Shown here: positions 55,752-62,331 of the stretch, piece after piece
How positions within the stretch are numbered: position 1 is the stretch's first letter
How the letters are laid out: each line of letters starts with the position of its first letter
Source: Aquibium pacificus
Lineage (GTDB): Bacteria > Pseudomonadota > Alphaproteobacteria > Rhizobiales > Rhizobiaceae
Reading direction: 5' to 3'
Length of the DNA stretch: 64,000 nucleotides
Assembly (NCBI RefSeq): GCF_040839445.1
Contig: NZ_JBDPGJ010000003.1
Coordinates: 186,001 to 250,000, forward strand
The notes under the pieces: generated by a model
Told to the model about the DNA's origin: nothing
The model's input: the letters and a program-made list of their open reading frames with translations, nothing else
Databases searched by the model: none
Program-made: the position numbers and the translations under genes

Positions 55752-56201
55752 TCATTGCGCGTGTCCGGCTTCCGCCGCCAAGCCTTGGTGCGAAGGGTGG
55801 GAAGGCGCTTCGACGTGTTCGACGGTCAGGCGATGCGTACGCCCGTCGCGGGCCGTCCAATCAATGGACTGTCCAGCGGAAAGCCCGATCAGAGCCGCAC
55901 CGATAGGGGTAAGGACAGATACTTTTCCTTCGGCGATGTCGGCATCGGCCGGGAACACGAGCGTAACAGTCCGGCCTTTTCCCGCATCTGTCGTGAAGCG
56001 CAGGGTAGAACCCATCCGCACGACATCTGCCGCGAGCTTCCCAACGGCCACTATACGCGCGCGGTCGAGCTCCGACATGAGTTCCTCCGCCATGTCAGGG
56101 TTCCGGGCCATGACGGAATCAGCAAGTCGCGACAGGCGTTCATGGTCCGTGCGCGTCAGGCTGATGGCGGTCTTGCGCTGCCGGTTCGAATGCGGAGCCA
56201 T
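55752..56201 (-). CDS. Nucleoside diphosphate kinase regulator-type protein (Rnk family)
   Basis: The 149-aa protein matches Rnk: SLTRTDHERLSRLADSVMAR, MAEELMSELDRARIV and VLTPIGAALIGLSAGQSIDW then DGRTHRLTVEHVEAP. It lies 149 bp upstream of the other Rnk-like gene on the same strand. Rnk-type genes next to denitrification genes recur in Rhizobiales, perhaps adjusting transcription under low energy; this link is an inference. Confidence 0.88.
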   Translation of the reverse strand: MAPHSNRQRKTAISLTRTDHERLSRLADSVMARNPDMAEELMSELDRARIVAVGKLAADVVRMGSTLRFTTDAGKGRTVTLVFPADADIAEGKVSVLTPIGAALIGLSAGQSIDWTARDGRTHRLTVEHVEAPSHPSHQGLAAEAGHAQ

Positions 56202-56620
56202 TCCGGCCTCCTGATGTCAATTGCCTGCGACAGCGCACGACGCGCGCTGCCGCGGCTCAGATGGTACTGTTGTGGAAATTTTCGTCGCACCTTCGGCTTC
56301 GCCCTTGCCCCATAACCGGGATGGCTGCCAATGCCCCGCGGCCAGGGCGCGACGCGACCGAGCCGGGGGTCAGGTGCCCGCGATAGGGCACACCCTGTGA
56401 AGGATGGAAAAAAGTTTGGTCCTGTTCATGGGGCGAACGTGGGAAAGATTGCGAGGAAAGTCAAGCCTCAGGCCAGCGCCGACCAATTGTGACCTGTCGA
56501 ACCTCGTCCTGCCTGCTGCTCGAGGCTACGTCTTCTCCCCTTTCTGGGCCCAAGTCCGGGAGTGCGTGCGTGGTCTGAGCATGGGCCGGAAACCTCTGCC
56601 TCCCAACTGCACTCCTGAGC
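56202..56620. other. Gene-free stretch between divergent rnk-like and DUF6455 genes
   Basis: There is no credible gene. A perfect inverted repeat GTGCCC-N6-GGGCAC lies at 56374-56391 and could be an operator. A short frame starting at 56404 has no homologue-like character. The region must contain the promoter of the leftward rnk-like genes. Confidence 0.5.
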
Positions 56621-56634
56621 TTGCGCTAGAACAA
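56621..56634 (+). promoter_or_regulatory. FNR/NnrR-type box upstream of the DUF6455 gene
   Basis: TTGCG-CTAG-AACAA keeps the TTG-N8-CAA core of FNR/NnrR sites, with one imperfect half. Its centre is 65 bases before the ATG, so activation from -41.5 would start transcription about 24 bases before translation. Confidence 0.5.
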
Positions 56635-56692
56635 AGAAGCCCTCCACGAAAAGCGACATCGTAATTCGAGCCATTCAGTGGAGGTGAATCTC

Positions 56693-57016
56693 ATGGGCGT
56701 ATTTTCGATGTGGTCCGAGCGGACAAGCCGCCAGTCAGCTCTGTTGCATGACATGATGGAACAAGTGGACGTGGATCTCGTGAACGCTGGCAAACAACCG
56801 CTGGGTCTGCAGCTGGAGCGCGCGGTACGTGCCTGCTTCTTTTGCCGACACGGGAAGGAGTGCCGCGAGTGGCTCGATGGTTCGCATCGAACGAGGGAGA
56901 ACGCGCCCGAATTCTGTCCAAACCGCAGCTTCTTCAGTGCGCATCGTAGGCAGAGTACGACCGTTCGCCACGCTACATCTGATCCAGGCCGCCCCATCCG
57001 CCGGCAGGTCCACTGA
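56693..57016 (+). CDS. DUF6455 family protein, 107 aa
   Basis: The protein starts MGVFSMWSERTSRQSALLHD after an excellent GGAGGTGA ribosome-binding site. It contains the cysteine pattern AVRACFFCRHGKECREWLDG and PEFCPNRSFF, typical of DUF6455, whose three or four cysteines may hold a metal or a cluster. Members are frequent near denitrification genes. The last 25 residues are atypical. An FNR/NnrR-type box lies upstream. Confidence 0.8.
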   Translation: MGVFSMWSERTSRQSALLHDMMEQVDVDLVNAGKQPLGLQLERAVRACFFCRHGKECREWLDGSHRTRENAPEFCPNRSFFSAHRRQSTTVRHATSDPGRPIRRQVH

Positions 57017-57479
57017 GCACGCGAACCCGCCGGACAGTATCGAGGCGATCGGCGGCGTCCAGGTCTCCCAGGTAGTGGCACCGCGCTTGACCCATCGGCT
57101 TGAGAGCCTGAGGATCGGCCACGACCAACTCCTGCCGTCCGTCCTGAAACAGCATGAGCTTCTCATATCCGTTTGGAAGATGGCCCGCGGTGTGGGGCAT
57201 TCTGTAGCCGCGAAAAGGCGCCTTGATGAATAGTGCGCCCCGTGCCCGGCATCCCGAACGATCGGCCTCAAGGACTCGAAAACCGAAAAGGGAAAGTTTC
57301 CGCTCAACTCCCTTGCGTATGCGCGGACTCATTCGGGTTCGTGAGAAGCGGTTCTCTCCACGGACGCCGGATCTCGCCCGCAAAGCTCCGGAACGTTGAC
57401 GGATCTGAAAATAGTCATTCGGGTTCGCCCATCCCTTTGATTGCTGTTTGCGCCAGCGCAAAGAGCTGTCGTCCGGCAA
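56973..57479 (-). CDS. Doubtful hypothetical protein, 168 aa
   Basis: An open frame convergent with the DUF6455 gene ends with a fairly protein-like stretch (GYRMPHTAGHLPNGYEKLML, FQDGRQELVVADPQALKPMG), while its first half is Arg/Ser-rich and unconvincing. It overlaps the end of the DUF6455 gene by 44 bases and covers the pseudoazurin NnrR box. If real, the start is probably further in, near 57230. I recognise no domain. Confidence 0.25.
   Translation of the reverse strand: MPDDSSLRWRKQQSKGWANPNDYFQIRQRSGALRARSGVRGENRFSRTRMSPRIRKGVERKLSLFGFRVLEADRSGCRARGALFIKAPFRGYRMPHTAGHLPNGYEKLMLFQDGRQELVVADPQALKPMGQARCHYLGDLDAADRLDTVRRVRVLSGPAGGWGGLDQM
57448..57461 (+). promoter_or_regulatory. Perfect NnrR/FNR-type box upstream of pseudoazurin
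   Basis: TTGCG-CCAG-CGCAA is an exact palindrome of the NnrR (nitric-oxide-responsive) type. A TAGATG -10 box lies at 57484-57489, placing the start about 41 bases after the box centre and 38 bases before the ATG, the expected spacing for class-II activation. Confidence 0.7.
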
Positions 57480-57533
57480 GGTCTAGATGCGGCACAACGG
57501 CTCAACGAAGCCGCGACGTGAAAGGATAAGAAG

Positions 57534-57977
57534 ATGAAAAAGCTGATTGCCGCGCTTGCTCTCGGAACCGCGGTCGTGTTCGCAGGATCCGCCGGGGCGG
57601 CCGAATTCGAGGTCAAATTGCTGAACAAGGGCGAGAAGGGAGCGATGGTCTTCGAGCCCGACTACATCAAGGCGGCACCGGGAGACACCATCCGCTTCGT
57701 TCCGACCGACAACGGCCACAATGCCGAAACCATCAAGGGCATGGTTCCCGAAGGCGCAGAAGGCTTCAAGAGCAAGTTCAACGAGGAGTTCACCGTAACC
57801 CTCGATAAGGAAGGGATCTACGGCATCAAGTGCACTCCACATTACGGAATGGGTATGGTCGCGCTGATCGAAGTCGGCAAAGCCACCAATCTTGAGGAGG
57901 TCAAGGTGGTCAAGCATCCTGGAAAGGCAAAGACGGCGTTCGCCGAACTCTTCGGACAAAGCGTCGCTGCAAAGTAA
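57534..57977 (+). CDS. Pseudoazurin
   Basis: The 147-aa type-1 copper protein has a signal peptide (MKKLIAALALGTAVVFAG to AGA) and the mature start AEFEVKLLNKGEKGAMVFEP. Copper ligands are His in DNGHNAETIKGM and Cys-His-Met in GIYGIKCTPHYGMGMVALIE. It carries electrons in the periplasm to denitrification enzymes such as nitrite reductase or nitrous oxide reductase. AGGATAAGAAG precedes the ATG. A perfect NnrR box lies upstream and an intrinsic terminator follows. Confidence 0.95.
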   Translation: MKKLIAALALGTAVVFAGSAGAAEFEVKLLNKGEKGAMVFEPDYIKAAPGDTIRFVPTDNGHNAETIKGMVPEGAEGFKSKFNEEFTVTLDKEGIYGIKCTPHYGMGMVALIEVGKATNLEEVKVVKHPGKAKTAFAELFGQSVAAK

Positions 57978-58001
57978 GTGGGCCGAACGGCGACGCCGTG
58001 T

Positions 58002-58037
58002 CGGAGGGCCCTCGAGGCTCTCCGGCATTTTGTTTAT
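58002..58037 (+). terminator. Intrinsic terminator of pseudoazurin
   Basis: GGAGGGCC pairs with GGCTCTCC (one G-T pair) around a CTCGA loop and is followed by ATTTTGTTTATT. It starts 26 bases after the stop codon, so pseudoazurin is probably transcribed alone. Confidence 0.7.
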
Positions 58038-58268
58038 TGACCGAATTGAAGGATCTGTCGAAGGCCGGCTTTTTTCTTGACGACATATCGCCCAAGATTC
58101 ATCGATCGATCATGTATTGATGTCAAGTGGTACGCGGTAGGATCTCTGCATTGGCACGATCATCATACAGCCGCCGAATTGAAGCGATTTGAGAGCGGCC
58201 GCCGAGCCCCTGTAGAAAGGGGAACATTCTTCGGAAGGCGCGGCTCTTTCGGCGCGAAGGAGGATCCC

Positions 58269-58544
58269 ATGAAACGAACGCTCACTCTAGCGGGCGTTGT
58301 GCTTGCCTTCACATCTTTCACGACCTGGGCACAGGAGACTGACGACACCGCCACGAACGCCGTTCTGCAAGCCACCTCGGAAGCTTCGGCAACACCGGCC
58401 GGGTGGAACGGCGACGTGCTCAGGGAGGAACTGGCCAGCAAGTCATTGGCTGCAATCCGGCAACCTTGCCGCCCCAAGGCTACCGATAGCCTGGTCGGCG
58501 ATCTCGGAGACGTCGGGGTGTTGCTGCACAAGCAGGTCATCTAG
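58269..58544 (+). CDS. Small exported protein of unknown function, 91 aa
   Basis: ATG 58269 follows GAAGGAGGATCCC and gives a signal peptide (MKRTLTLAGVVLAFTSFTTW then AQ). The mature 70 residues are Thr/Ala-rich with a single Cys (AIRQPCRPKATD) and no recognised domain. Mono-cysteine secreted proteins in such clusters may bind haem or copper, but nothing here proves it. Confidence 0.55.
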   Translation: MKRTLTLAGVVLAFTSFTTWAQETDDTATNAVLQATSEASATPAGWNGDVLREELASKSLAAIRQPCRPKATDSLVGDLGDVGVLLHKQVI

Positions 58545-58641
58545 CATGTGGAGCGGCCGGAACTATGGACGAGGAAGACCAGCAGCGCCTGGATGAACTG
58601 TCCGTCCTGAACTAGGCGGAGTTCGCTACAGGCTTCGCTGG

Positions 58642-58920
58642 ATGGATTGTGGAGACCTACCCCAGTTAATCGAGAAGTGGCAAGCGATATACCAATCGCG
58701 GTCTTCCGGTTCGTTCGCGGACAAAGTCGCCGAGCAGCTGCGGGCGCAGCTGGAGGTTGCCAGCACGATCATGGCCGCAGACGGTGACCTAGCCACTACC
58801 GACGAGCAAGTGCGAGAGACACTTGCCTGGAGCGGAGCTCAGGATGAAGGCAGAGTGGCGGAACAATTCCACCTCGAACGCGAGATTGATCCGGCTGAGG
58901 AAGGTACGGAAGCAGACTGA
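58642..58920 (+). CDS. Small acidic hypothetical protein, 92 aa
   Basis: The protein starts MDCGDLPQLIEKWQAIYQSR and is a helical, acidic protein (ending EIDPAEEGTEAD) with no signal peptide and no known domain. The ribosome-binding site is weak. Between it and the preceding gene a 16-codon frame (58565-58615) looks like another degraded start. Confidence that it is expressed is limited. Confidence 0.4.
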   Translation: MDCGDLPQLIEKWQAIYQSRSSGSFADKVAEQLRAQLEVASTIMAADGDLATTDEQVRETLAWSGAQDEGRVAEQFHLEREIDPAEEGTEAD

Positions 58921-58947
58921 GTTCCGCTGTAAGGCTCCGGGCGGCCC

Positions 58948-59826
58948 TTACTCAAGAGCCGTCCGTATCGTCGAGCGGCAGTGAATCAGTTGTGCGGCAT
59001 AGGATTGGGCGCGAGCCCGATCCTCCTCACTGGAAAGCCGCTCGGCGAAATCCAGGTAGCAGTCGAGCAGCAGTTCGCATAGCGGCACAAGGCGGCCAGC
59101 CACCTCTTCGGACACCCCGTCGTTCAATAGCGGCGAGATGCCCAGAGGTGCTCGGCCAAGAAGGAACGAACGCTCCCTGGCTTCTTCCATAAGATTCCGG
59201 AAGGTGTCGTCGACTCCCTTAGATTGGCCCCCTGCGGCGTCCAAGAGGTCGGAAAACCTGAGTTCGAGCTTTGGCAGCTCGGCAGGGGTCATATCTCCTC
59301 TCGCCTTGCGTTCAGCATGGAAAGCGCGACGTCTTTCTCTTCGGAGAATAGTCAGATGCCCGAGTTCCTCGCGTGCCATTTGTTCAGCGGCTTGCCTTAG
59401 TCTCTCCTGATCCGTCTGAGCGGCGACATAGGTCCAGAACAGGAATGCCCGTTCCTCGTTGCGGACGGCCATCGAGAAAGCACGGTACGCGGTGAGCAGT
59501 TCCGGTGCGACGGCGCTGGCACCCTCGTCATCGAATGTCTCGGCCGGCACCCACTTTAGATTCGCAAGATCAGGTCGTGATCCGCTGATCCGCTCCGACC
59601 ACTCCACTACGTTGTCGAGATGGCCGGATTCCTCACTCTTTAGCTGTCCGAAAACAGCCACCATGTCAGGTCGACCTTCCCCGACCATACGTTCAGCAAG
59701 TTCAGTATAGTTCTCGATCGCCTCCTGCTCCATCCGGTACGCGATGGCCAAGAGTTCCTCCATGCTTTCAACCGCCGCGAACGGTTCGGACTTCAGCAAT
59801 GACACGGCAACCTCCCCTATGGTCAT
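58948..59826 (-). CDS. Ferritin-like diiron protein
   Basis: The 292-aa protein begins with a four-helix ferritin/rubrerythrin-like domain. Its metal residues appear in EQEAIENYTELAERM (E-x6-Y/E), LKSEESGHLDNVVEW (E-E-x2-H), NEERAFLFWTYVA and MAREELGHLTILRRER (E-E-x2-H), the two ExxH pairs expected for a diiron site. A second all-alpha part resembles a TorD-like/chaperone helical domain. It is divergent from nosR. It may guard against oxygen or NO damage or store iron; this is an inference. ATG 59826 has a poor ribosome-binding site. Confidence 0.8.
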   Translation of the reverse strand: MTIGEVAVSLLKSEPFAAVESMEELLAIAYRMEQEAIENYTELAERMVGEGRPDMVAVFGQLKSEESGHLDNVVEWSERISGSRPDLANLKWVPAETFDDEGASAVAPELLTAYRAFSMAVRNEERAFLFWTYVAAQTDQERLRQAAEQMAREELGHLTILRRERRRAFHAERKARGDMTPAELPKLELRFSDLLDAAGGQSKGVDDTFRNLMEEARERSFLLGRAPLGISPLLNDGVSEEVAGRLVPLCELLLDCYLDFAERLSSEEDRARAQSYAAQLIHCRSTIRTALE

Positions 59827-59855
59827 CAACGTAGGGTTAGCATTCGCTCCGCTCT

Positions 59856-59869
59856 TTGTCCTGGAACAA
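59856..59869 (+). promoter_or_regulatory. FNR/NnrR-type box upstream of nosR
   Basis: TTGTC-CTGG-AACAA keeps the TTG-N8-CAA core within a longer palindrome (CTTTGT/ACAAAG). Activation from this site would start nosR transcription near 59904, 71 bases before ATG 59975. It is too close to the divergent ferritin-like start (30 bases) to activate that gene in the usual way and might repress it. Confidence 0.55.
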
Positions 59870-59974
59870 AGAAGGCGACGTTGAAACGCTGCAGTGTTGG
59901 GCTACGTCCAAAATCAGGTCGCGCCGGCGGATGCTGGCGCGCAGAACTACGATAAAGGCGGGGCGAACCAGAGA

Positions 59975-62314
59975 ATGCATCGTGACTATGGAGACAACAC
60001 ACTTCCGAGCGTTGTGCCGGAAGTAGCGCATGCCGCATTCCGGCTGCTGCTCGCAGGACTTTTCCTGCTCGCTTCGGTAGCGTTGGCGACCGCGGCAGGA
60101 CGGCTCGAACAATTCCTCTCCGATGCACAGCCGTCTCAGTTCTTTGAAGCCGCTGACCGTTTTGGCGAGATCGAAGGAGATCCGCCTCTCGTTCCGGTGT
60201 ACCGAGGCGACGCACTGGCTGGCTATCTTTATCTGAACTCGGATTTCACCAGCGCCGTCGGCTACTCGGGTAAGCCGATCCATATCCTGGTCGGGATCGA
60301 TCCCGCGGGAGTCATCCAAGGCCTCAAGCTGGTCGACCATCAAGAGCCGATCGTACTCATCGGGATTCCCGAGGAGGAGGTATTAGAATCGCTCAACACA
60401 CTGGTCGGTCAAGATATCGGACGTGTTTCCGCGGGTGCCGCCAGGCCGCCACAGGTCGACATCGTCAGCGGCGCCACCGTGACGGTCCTCGTCATGGGCG
60501 ACAGCGTCGTGCGATCCGCCGTCCGGCTCATCCGCAGCGGTCGGCTCGGCGGCGCGCCGGATGTAGTCAGCACCGATGCGCCTTCCGAGACGCGTGAACT
60601 CATCCCAACGGAGAGCGAGGTTAGGGATTGGCAAACGCTGGTGGGCGATGGCTCTGTGCGGAGCCTGCGCTTGACCGTCAGAGAAGTTAGTGACGCCTTC
60701 CGCGCAGCCGGACATCCGGAGGCTGCCCAACGGCCAGAAACCCGTGATCCCCAGGACCGCTTCATCGAACTCTACATCGCCCCGGTTAGCGTTCCCACGA
60801 TCGGACGAAGCCTTCTTGGAGACGTGCAATACGAGAGACTGCGTCAACGCCTGGAGCCGGGCCAGCAGGCGATCGTGGTGGCAGGTGACGGCGCATATTC
60901 CTTCAAGGGCTCCGGATATGTGCGCGGCGGCATATTCGACCGAATCGAGCTTCTCCAGGACGGACAGGGAATCCGCTTCCGAGACCGCAACCACACGCGG
61001 CTGGCCGACCTGGCAGCCGAAGGCTCACCGCGTCTGCGGGAGATCGCGCTGTTCGTTGTGCCGGATGACTTCGATTTCGATGTCACCGAGCCATGGGAAC
61101 TGCAGCTTCTCGTGCAGCGCAGCATCGGCGCACGCGACAAGGCGACGATCTCCTATGATGTGGGCTATCTCCTGCCGGACCGGTACGTCACGATCACTCA
61201 GGCCCCGCTTCCGCAGCCGGTGCCTTTGTCGCCTGCGCAAGCGGCCGAGGACGGGAGTGCTTCCATGGAAGCGGGCCAGCCAGAAGGCGCGGCCGCGGTC
61301 GACTCTGCAATAGAGGAGGAGCCGCTCTGGCAGCGCATCTGGAAGATGAACCCGGTCTTCATCGGCATCACCGTCGCGGCACTGCTCGTGCTTACCGCCA
61401 TCTTCTTCTTTCAGGACTGGCTGGTGCGGCGTCCCCGCCTCTTTGGCTGGATCCGCCGAGGCTATCTCGTCTTCACTCTGTTCTGGCTTGGTTGGTACGC
61501 CAATGCGCAGCTGTCGGTGGTCAACGTCCTGACCTTCACCAACTCACTGGTCACCGACTTCAGCTGGGAGTTCTTCCTCGCGGCTCCGCTGATCTTCATC
61601 CTGTGGGCAGCGGTAGCGGTCGGCCTCCTCTTCTGGGGGCGCGGTCCTTTCTGCGGTTGGCTCTGCCCATTCGGTGCGCTTCAGGAACTCACCAACAACA
61701 TCGCCCAGTGGCTGAAGGTGCCGCAGATCAAGGTGCCCTTCGGGCTGCACGAGCGGCTCTGGCCGATCAAGTACATCATCTTCCTCGGATTGTTTGGGCT
61801 GTCCTTCTATTCAATGAAGATGGCGGAGATCGCCGCGGAGGTGGAGCCGTTCAAGACCGCAATCATCCTCAAATTTATGCGCGACTGGCCCTTCGTTGTC
61901 TTCGCGGTCGGGCTGCTCGTCATAGGCCTGTTCATCGAACGCTTTTACTGCCGCTATCTCTGTCCGCTCGGTGCAGCGCTCGCCATCCCGGGGCGCATCC
62001 GGATGTTCGAATGGCTCAAGCGGTGGCCCGAATGCGGATCGCCCTGCCAGCGTTGCGCCAAGGAATGCCCCGTCCAATCCATCCATCCGGAAGGGCAGAT
62101 CAACGTCAATGAATGCATCTACTGCATGAATTGCCAGGAACTCTACCACGACGATCACCGCTGCCCGCACATGATCCAGGTGCGGTTGAAGCGAGAGAAA
62201 TTCCAGGCACTTTCATCGCCCTCAATGAAGGGCAAGGGGCCTGCGAAACCGGTCATTTCACATAAGGGGGCTCCGGTGGAGAAGCCGGACACCGTGACGC
62301 GACCGACCACCTGA
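59975..62314 (+). CDS. nosR: Nitrous oxide reductase maturation/electron-donating protein NosR
   Basis: The 779-aa membrane flavo-iron-sulfur protein has an N-terminal signal-like segment, a periplasmic FMN-binding domain with the covalent-flavin motif VSGATVTVLVMGDS, about six transmembrane helices from residue 480 on with CxxxCP loops (GPFCGWLCPFGALQE; FYCRYLCPLGAAL), and a C-terminal ferredoxin-type region (CGSPCQRCAKECPVQSIHPE; CIYCMNCQELYHD). NosR is needed for nosZ expression and for electron supply to N2O reduction. ATG 59975 follows AAAGGCGGGG; the frame is open upstream to 59894 but lacks a better start. It is followed by nosZ after 17 bases. Confidence 0.95.
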   Translation: MHRDYGDNTLPSVVPEVAHAAFRLLLAGLFLLASVALATAAGRLEQFLSDAQPSQFFEAADRFGEIEGDPPLVPVYRGDALAGYLYLNSDFTSAVGYSGKPIHILVGIDPAGVIQGLKLVDHQEPIVLIGIPEEEVLESLNTLVGQDIGRVSAGAARPPQVDIVSGATVTVLVMGDSVVRSAVRLIRSGRLGGAPDVVSTDAPSETRELIPTESEVRDWQTLVGDGSVRSLRLTVREVSDAFRAAGHPEAAQRPETRDPQDRFIELYIAPVSVPTIGRSLLGDVQYERLRQRLEPGQQAIVVAGDGAYSFKGSGYVRGGIFDRIELLQDGQGIRFRDRNHTRLADLAAEGSPRLREIALFVVPDDFDFDVTEPWELQLLVQRSIGARDKATISYDVGYLLPDRYVTITQAPLPQPVPLSPAQAAEDGSASMEAGQPEGAAAVDSAIEEEPLWQRIWKMNPVFIGITVAALLVLTAIFFFQDWLVRRPRLFGWIRRGYLVFTLFWLGWYANAQLSVVNVLTFTNSLVTDFSWEFFLAAPLIFILWAAVAVGLLFWGRGPFCGWLCPFGALQELTNNIAQWLKVPQIKVPFGLHERLWPIKYIIFLGLFGLSFYSMKMAEIAAEVEPFKTAIILKFMRDWPFVVFAVGLLVIGLFIERFYCRYLCPLGAALAIPGRIRMFEWLKRWPECGSPCQRCAKECPVQSIHPEGQINVNECIYCMNCQELYHDDHRCPHMIQVRLKREKFQALSSPSMKGKGPAKPVISHKGAPVEKPDTVTRPTT

Positions 62315-62331
62315 AGGAGAAGGAGAGAACC

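Noticed and set aside
56404..56664. 86-codon forward frame before the DUF6455 gene
   Set aside because: The translation is Pro/Arg-rich without homologue-like character, and it overlaps the FNR-type box.
56626..57307. Reverse-strand frames overlapping the DUF6455 gene
   Set aside because: They are shadows of, or low-complexity extensions over, a gene with a strong ribosome-binding site and a cysteine pattern.
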